From positions 222,645-286,644 of the forward strand of contig OENT01000039.1 in assembly GCA_900239685.1 (NCBI GenBank): a DNA stretch of 64,000 nt. Reading direction: 5' to 3'. Of this stretch, positions 60,770-64,000 are shown piece by piece. This DNA comes from Rotaria macrura. Taxonomy: Eukaryota > Rotifera > Eurotatoria > Philodinida > Philodinidae. The stretch's first letter is position 1; every line of letters starts with the position of its first letter. A program made the translations under genes and the position numbers. A model generated the notes under the pieces. That model had not been told where the DNA came from. It searched no databases and saw only the letters and a list, made by a program, of their open reading frames with translations.

Positions 60770-62342
60770 GACCACAAAAGTTTAAGGCACTTTTTATTTT
60801 TTTATTTTCTCCATGAAAGATCATTTGATAATAGCATTCAAATAGTGCTTTCAATAGCTTTCAGAGTGGACTACAAGAATGATGTGTAGCGATATCTGCG
60901 AATGAAAATTATTTTATTTATTGATGAAGAAAATATTTTTTCTCCAGCGATCAAAAGTTTAAGGCACATTTGGACACATGTTTACTTTATCTTTGAAAAA
61001 CCTTAGAGAAACACAATTTCATTTCAAGAAAAATGTTCACCTTTAGCTGCTAAAAATTTTCGTATTCGTTCAGGCATTGATTCAACGAATTTTATGCATA
61101 AATCCTGATCAATTTGGCTCCATTCCTCCTGAAGACGATTCTCCAGAGCCTGTCTTGTATAAATTGGTTTTGAGGTCAGTCTTTTGTTCAAAATTGGCCA
61201 TAACATTGCTATGGGGCTTTAGTCCGGACTTTTTGGAGCCCAACCGAGTACATTTAATTTCAGTTTAGCAATTTTTTCTTTGACGATATCCGAGGTATGC
61301 CAGGGAGCGAAATCTTGTTGGAAAATCATCTTGGTCTTGTTAGGAATCTTTGTAATGAATTGTGTCAATTCATGTTGTAACACATCACAATATAAATGCC
61401 CATTCATATTTTCCATATAAATCTTGGCTGCTGTTGTGCCAAAGCCCGAGATTCCACCCCAGATTCCAATCTTATCCCCATCAACTGTATTGGTTTGTTC
61501 CAAACATCCAGGAGGAATTTTTTCCTTTTCCAAACACCATATTTTGCAGAGATTCTTTCGTTTCAAAACATAAAACGTCGATTCATCCAAAAAATTAAAT
61601 TTCTCCAAGCGTCACATGTCCAGCTTGAATACTGTGTGCATCAAGTAACACGTCGTTGTTTATGCTTAGAATTCAACCAGTGTTTCCTTAGTTTTACCAC
61701 GCGTTCAAAGCCAAAACCTTTTAGATACCGGCGTACTGTTTCTGCTGTGATTGGTTTTGGTAAGCTATTGTTTAAGTCTGAAGCTATTTTGCTTCCACTA
61801 AGACGAGAATTCATTTTCACTAATCTTTTCAAGAGACGTATATCACGACTGGTTATTTTTTTTGGACGACCTGAACGCTTAAGATCATTGTATATACCAG
61901 TTCTTTGTATTTCGTGATGGCATTTTGTACACTACATCGAGAAATTTTGAGCTGTTTTGAGATTTCAACTTAATTTAAACCAGCACCATGTAAAGCCACG
62001 ATCTGGGCTCTAATAAATGTATCAATCGGCTTCTCGCCCATGAATAGTTTGATTGATAAACGAATAAGCAGGATATATCTTAAAAAGTAAAAGCCAAGTG
62101 GAGAAAAAGGTGTACTTGAAATTCTTTTCGAGATGTGTCCAAATGTGCCTTAAACTTTTGATCGCTGGAGAAAAAATATTTTCTTCATCAATAAATAAAA
62201 AAATTTTCATTCGCAGATATCACTACACATCATTCTTGTAGTCCACTCTGAAAGCTATTGAAAGCACTATTTGAATGCTATTATCAAATGGTCTTTCATG
62301 GAGAAAATAAAACAATAAAAAGTGCCTTAAACTTTTGTGGTC
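60770..62342. mobile_element. Tc1/mariner element with long IR/DR-type inverted repeats (1573 bp)
   Basis: TA dinucleotides at 60768-60769 and 62343-62344 form the target duplication. The ends are imperfect inverted repeats of about 210 bp (60770-60980 and 62134-62342). Each contains two copies of the motif AAAAGTTTAAGGCAC, one at the outer end (near 60776 on the left) and one about 175 bp further in (near 60953), as in Tc1 elements with IR/DR organisation. Between the ends is a decayed transposase on the minus strand. Confidence 0.93.
61024..62041 (-). pseudogene. Tc1-type DD34E transposase, inactivated
   Basis: The start ATG at 62041 opens MGEKPIDTFIRAQIVALHGAGLN, followed by a TAA where Gln is expected, and the helix-turn-helix region then needs a frame change near KYKELVY. 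The following parts appear in different frames: a second DNA-binding helix (ITAETVRRYLKGFGFERV), the first catalytic Asp in FLDESTFYV, and the second in QQDFAPWHTS. In the third block PKSPD is followed by a stop, and the expected catalytic Glu is replaced by Ala (SPIAMLW where ENMW is usual). The tail WSQIDQDLCIKFVESMPERI is conserved. Stops, frameshifts and a lost catalytic residue show it cannot be active. Confidence 0.9.
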
Positions 62343-62344
62343 TA

Positions 62345-63060
62345 CTTTCTTTCTAATTGTGATTAGTGGTGGTCATTTAGTCTTCTTTTACTAAATAAAG
62401 GGAAATAAATCCTTTCTCTTTATCGTCTAAACATAAATGATTAAAACAATTTCAATTTATTATCTAATGATAAAGAGTCACCCCTAACTGTGATCTCCAA
62501 GAATATTGTTATTCCAAAGCATTATTATAACAGATAAAAAAAGTTTGCTTTTTCCTACATTCTAATAAAAGATTCTGATAGTTGTTTGAGTATCAATTCA
62601 ATAATATTTAAAAGAAACGTATTATGTATTGTCAAGAAAAAGTTACATGCTAACTAACAAGCGCACGTGGACTGCAGACAAAATTCATCTATCAAAAATA
62701 AACCTGCTTATGATGAGTTTAATTTGATATCATAGGATATTTTTTACTAGATATAGGAGATATTCCCATCTGTTTATTATCTGAGATCACATTTTCAAAT
62801 GGTACTACTGGATATTTAGTACTTTAAGAACCTTTTCTTATTGAGTTTTATAGAAAGAAGAAGTATCCGATTTTTTCTGATTCATTGCGACTTCAAAATA
62901 AATGATTGTTCTTATGAACGAATCTTGCAACATGAGATATTTCAGAATCAAAAAATTTTGATTCGTAATGAACTTCTTCATATATAAAAGATTAAAAAAT
63001 TTAAATTGATTTTTGTGTCATATACGATCATCTTTAGAATTTTTAGACGTTCACTACATA
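62345..63060. other. Intergenic, no gene recognised
   Basis: AT-rich sequence downstream of the mariner element. Confidence 0.45.
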
Positions 63061-63068
63061 CTGTGATG

Positions 63069-63111
63069 AGTGTTGTTGTTGTTATTGTCGTTGTCGTCGT
63101 CGTCGTCGTTT
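63069..63111. repeat. GTT/GTC triplet microsatellite
   Basis: A run of GTTGTTGTTGTT followed by repeated GTC/CGT triplets, about 14 units in total. Confidence 0.8.
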
Positions 63112-63204
63112 GTGGATGATTCGAACGATAACGTTGACGATTAACAAGACTAATCGTAGAAGTTGACCGATGAATTCATACGATGCCCATGTAACCATTT
63201 TTTG

Positions 63205-63355
63205 ATTTTCGACGCGTCTCCGAGCGTTTCGGATTATTATCGCTGAACGTGTCAAGATTCGTCCAAAATGCAAGATTTTCGAGGGTGCTAACGCGTTTGA
63301 AAGATTGAATGCGCGTCTAAACGCGTATATACTGACGCCTTCCAACGCGTTTAGT
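63205..63355. repeat. Cluster of ACGCGT-containing repeats
   Basis: Four copies of ACGCGT lie within 150 bp (about 63211, 63291, 63324 and 63344), with additional GCGTTT and GCGCGTCT variants, in DNA otherwise poor in CpG. Some are in opposite orientation (AACGCGTTT, CAACGCGTTTA). ACGCGT is the core of the yeast MCB cell-cycle box, but the arrangement could equally be the subterminal array of a transposon. Function unknown. Confidence 0.45.
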
Positions 63356-64000
63356 ATTATGCAAAAATTTTAAAAAACAGCTAACACCGTGAGATAGGAT
63401 CGAACTAACATGATATGGCGAACTATGATATAGTATTCAAACACTTTGAGCAACAGAGTGGAAATTGTTTTTAGCAACAGCTTGAACTAAGATTCGAGCC
63501 CATGATCCATTGATTACAAACCAGACATAGCATCCATTGAACCATACATCAATCGATAATGATACTATGTTCATGAATTACATGAATGAGTGTTTCTACA
63601 AGATTTCTCGCATGCAAAAGTCGGTAACTAGATTATTTTTATTTTGTAAAATTAATGTAAATAAAAATTCTGTATGAATGGTATCAAGAAAGAGCAACAT
63701 CTGATTTTTTTTTAAACCAAGAAAAACAAATTTAATTCCTTACTGCTCAAAAAGGAAATAAATTTTATAGAAAAATGATCTCTTTGTGCGATAGTTGAAT
63801 AGAAAATTAGACGGTGTAGAATTACTTATTATGCCTTTTCTCCTGCCTAATAATAGAAGAATATACGATTACGATTAAGATTACGAATAAATGTTTTCCT
63901 GTGGAAAAGTGTAAAAGAAAACTCTTGTCGCTACGTTTTTTAACTACATATTTTTAGTTTTACAAGAAATTCGCTGAAAATTAAATCAAAGACTTAAGCT
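63356..64000. other. Window end, no gene recognised
   Basis: AT-rich sequence; no ORF or repeat could be supported up to the edge. Confidence 0.4.

Noticed and set aside
61396-61917. 173-codon plus-strand frame
   Set aside because: Antisense to the mariner transposase, with no family resemblance.
1-64000. CRISPR arrays, bacterial operons with Shine-Dalgarno sites, rRNA genes, telomeric arrays
   Set aside because: None seen; the window is eukaryotic with spliceosomal introns, and no regular spaced-repeat array exists.

Overview
The window is eukaryotic nuclear DNA: AT-rich, with protein genes split by many small GT-AG introns (mostly about 50-80 nt) plus a few large ones (about 0.9-2.7 kb), two Pol III-type tRNA genes and several DNA transposons. 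Animal-type gene content (AASS, NEK4, CCDC113/CFAP263, SPATA1, CCDC51, DNA polymerase lambda, a ZP-domain protein) points to a small-genome metazoan. My best inference is a rotifer, possibly bdelloid, from the compact genes, the pyrimidine-AG sites just before several start codons (as expected with spliced-leader trans-splicing) and the mixture of DNA transposons. I cannot prove the taxon. Two single N positions (about 20597 and 48046) show this is draft assembly.

Layout. 12-244: piggyBac-like MITE. 1508-6891 (+): AASS, 14 exons, lysine degradation. 8126-9673 (+): unrecognised intronless disordered protein. 12430-12897: gene remnant. 18889-12955 (-): SPATA1-like coiled-coil/IQ protein, 13 exons. 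19555-19839 (+): small secreted CX3C...CX3C peptide. 21273-21726 (+): ASCH-domain protein. 23619-23802: MITE with 8-bp target duplication. 25719-24730 (-): ribosomal protein S3 with a Gln/Pro tail exon. 26-31 kb: mostly gene-free. 31244-32828 (+): CCDC113. 32901-32971 and 34733-34803 (-): two identical tRNA-Gly(UCC) genes. 35595-40166 (+): NEK4. 41286-44569 (+): DNA polymerase lambda. 45660-45442 (-): 72-aa protein. 47162-48522: non-autonomous hAT-like element. 48800-49705 and 49729-50844 (+): CCDC51/MITOK and a triple cold-shock-domain protein, only 23 nt apart. 55531-51074 (-): EGF/ZP transmembrane protein. 56934-58004: unclassified TIR element. 58486-59819 (+): GH27 alpha-galactosidase. 60770-62342: Tc1/mariner element with a dead transposase.

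Functional themes. Three genes (SPATA1, CCDC113, NEK4) belong to families tied to cilia/flagella; three act in or are predicted for mitochondria (AASS, CCDC51, perhaps the cold-shock protein). Exon joins were worked out by hand from splice consensus and reading phase; every multi-exon model below keeps one open frame, with the exception noted for the cold-shock gene.
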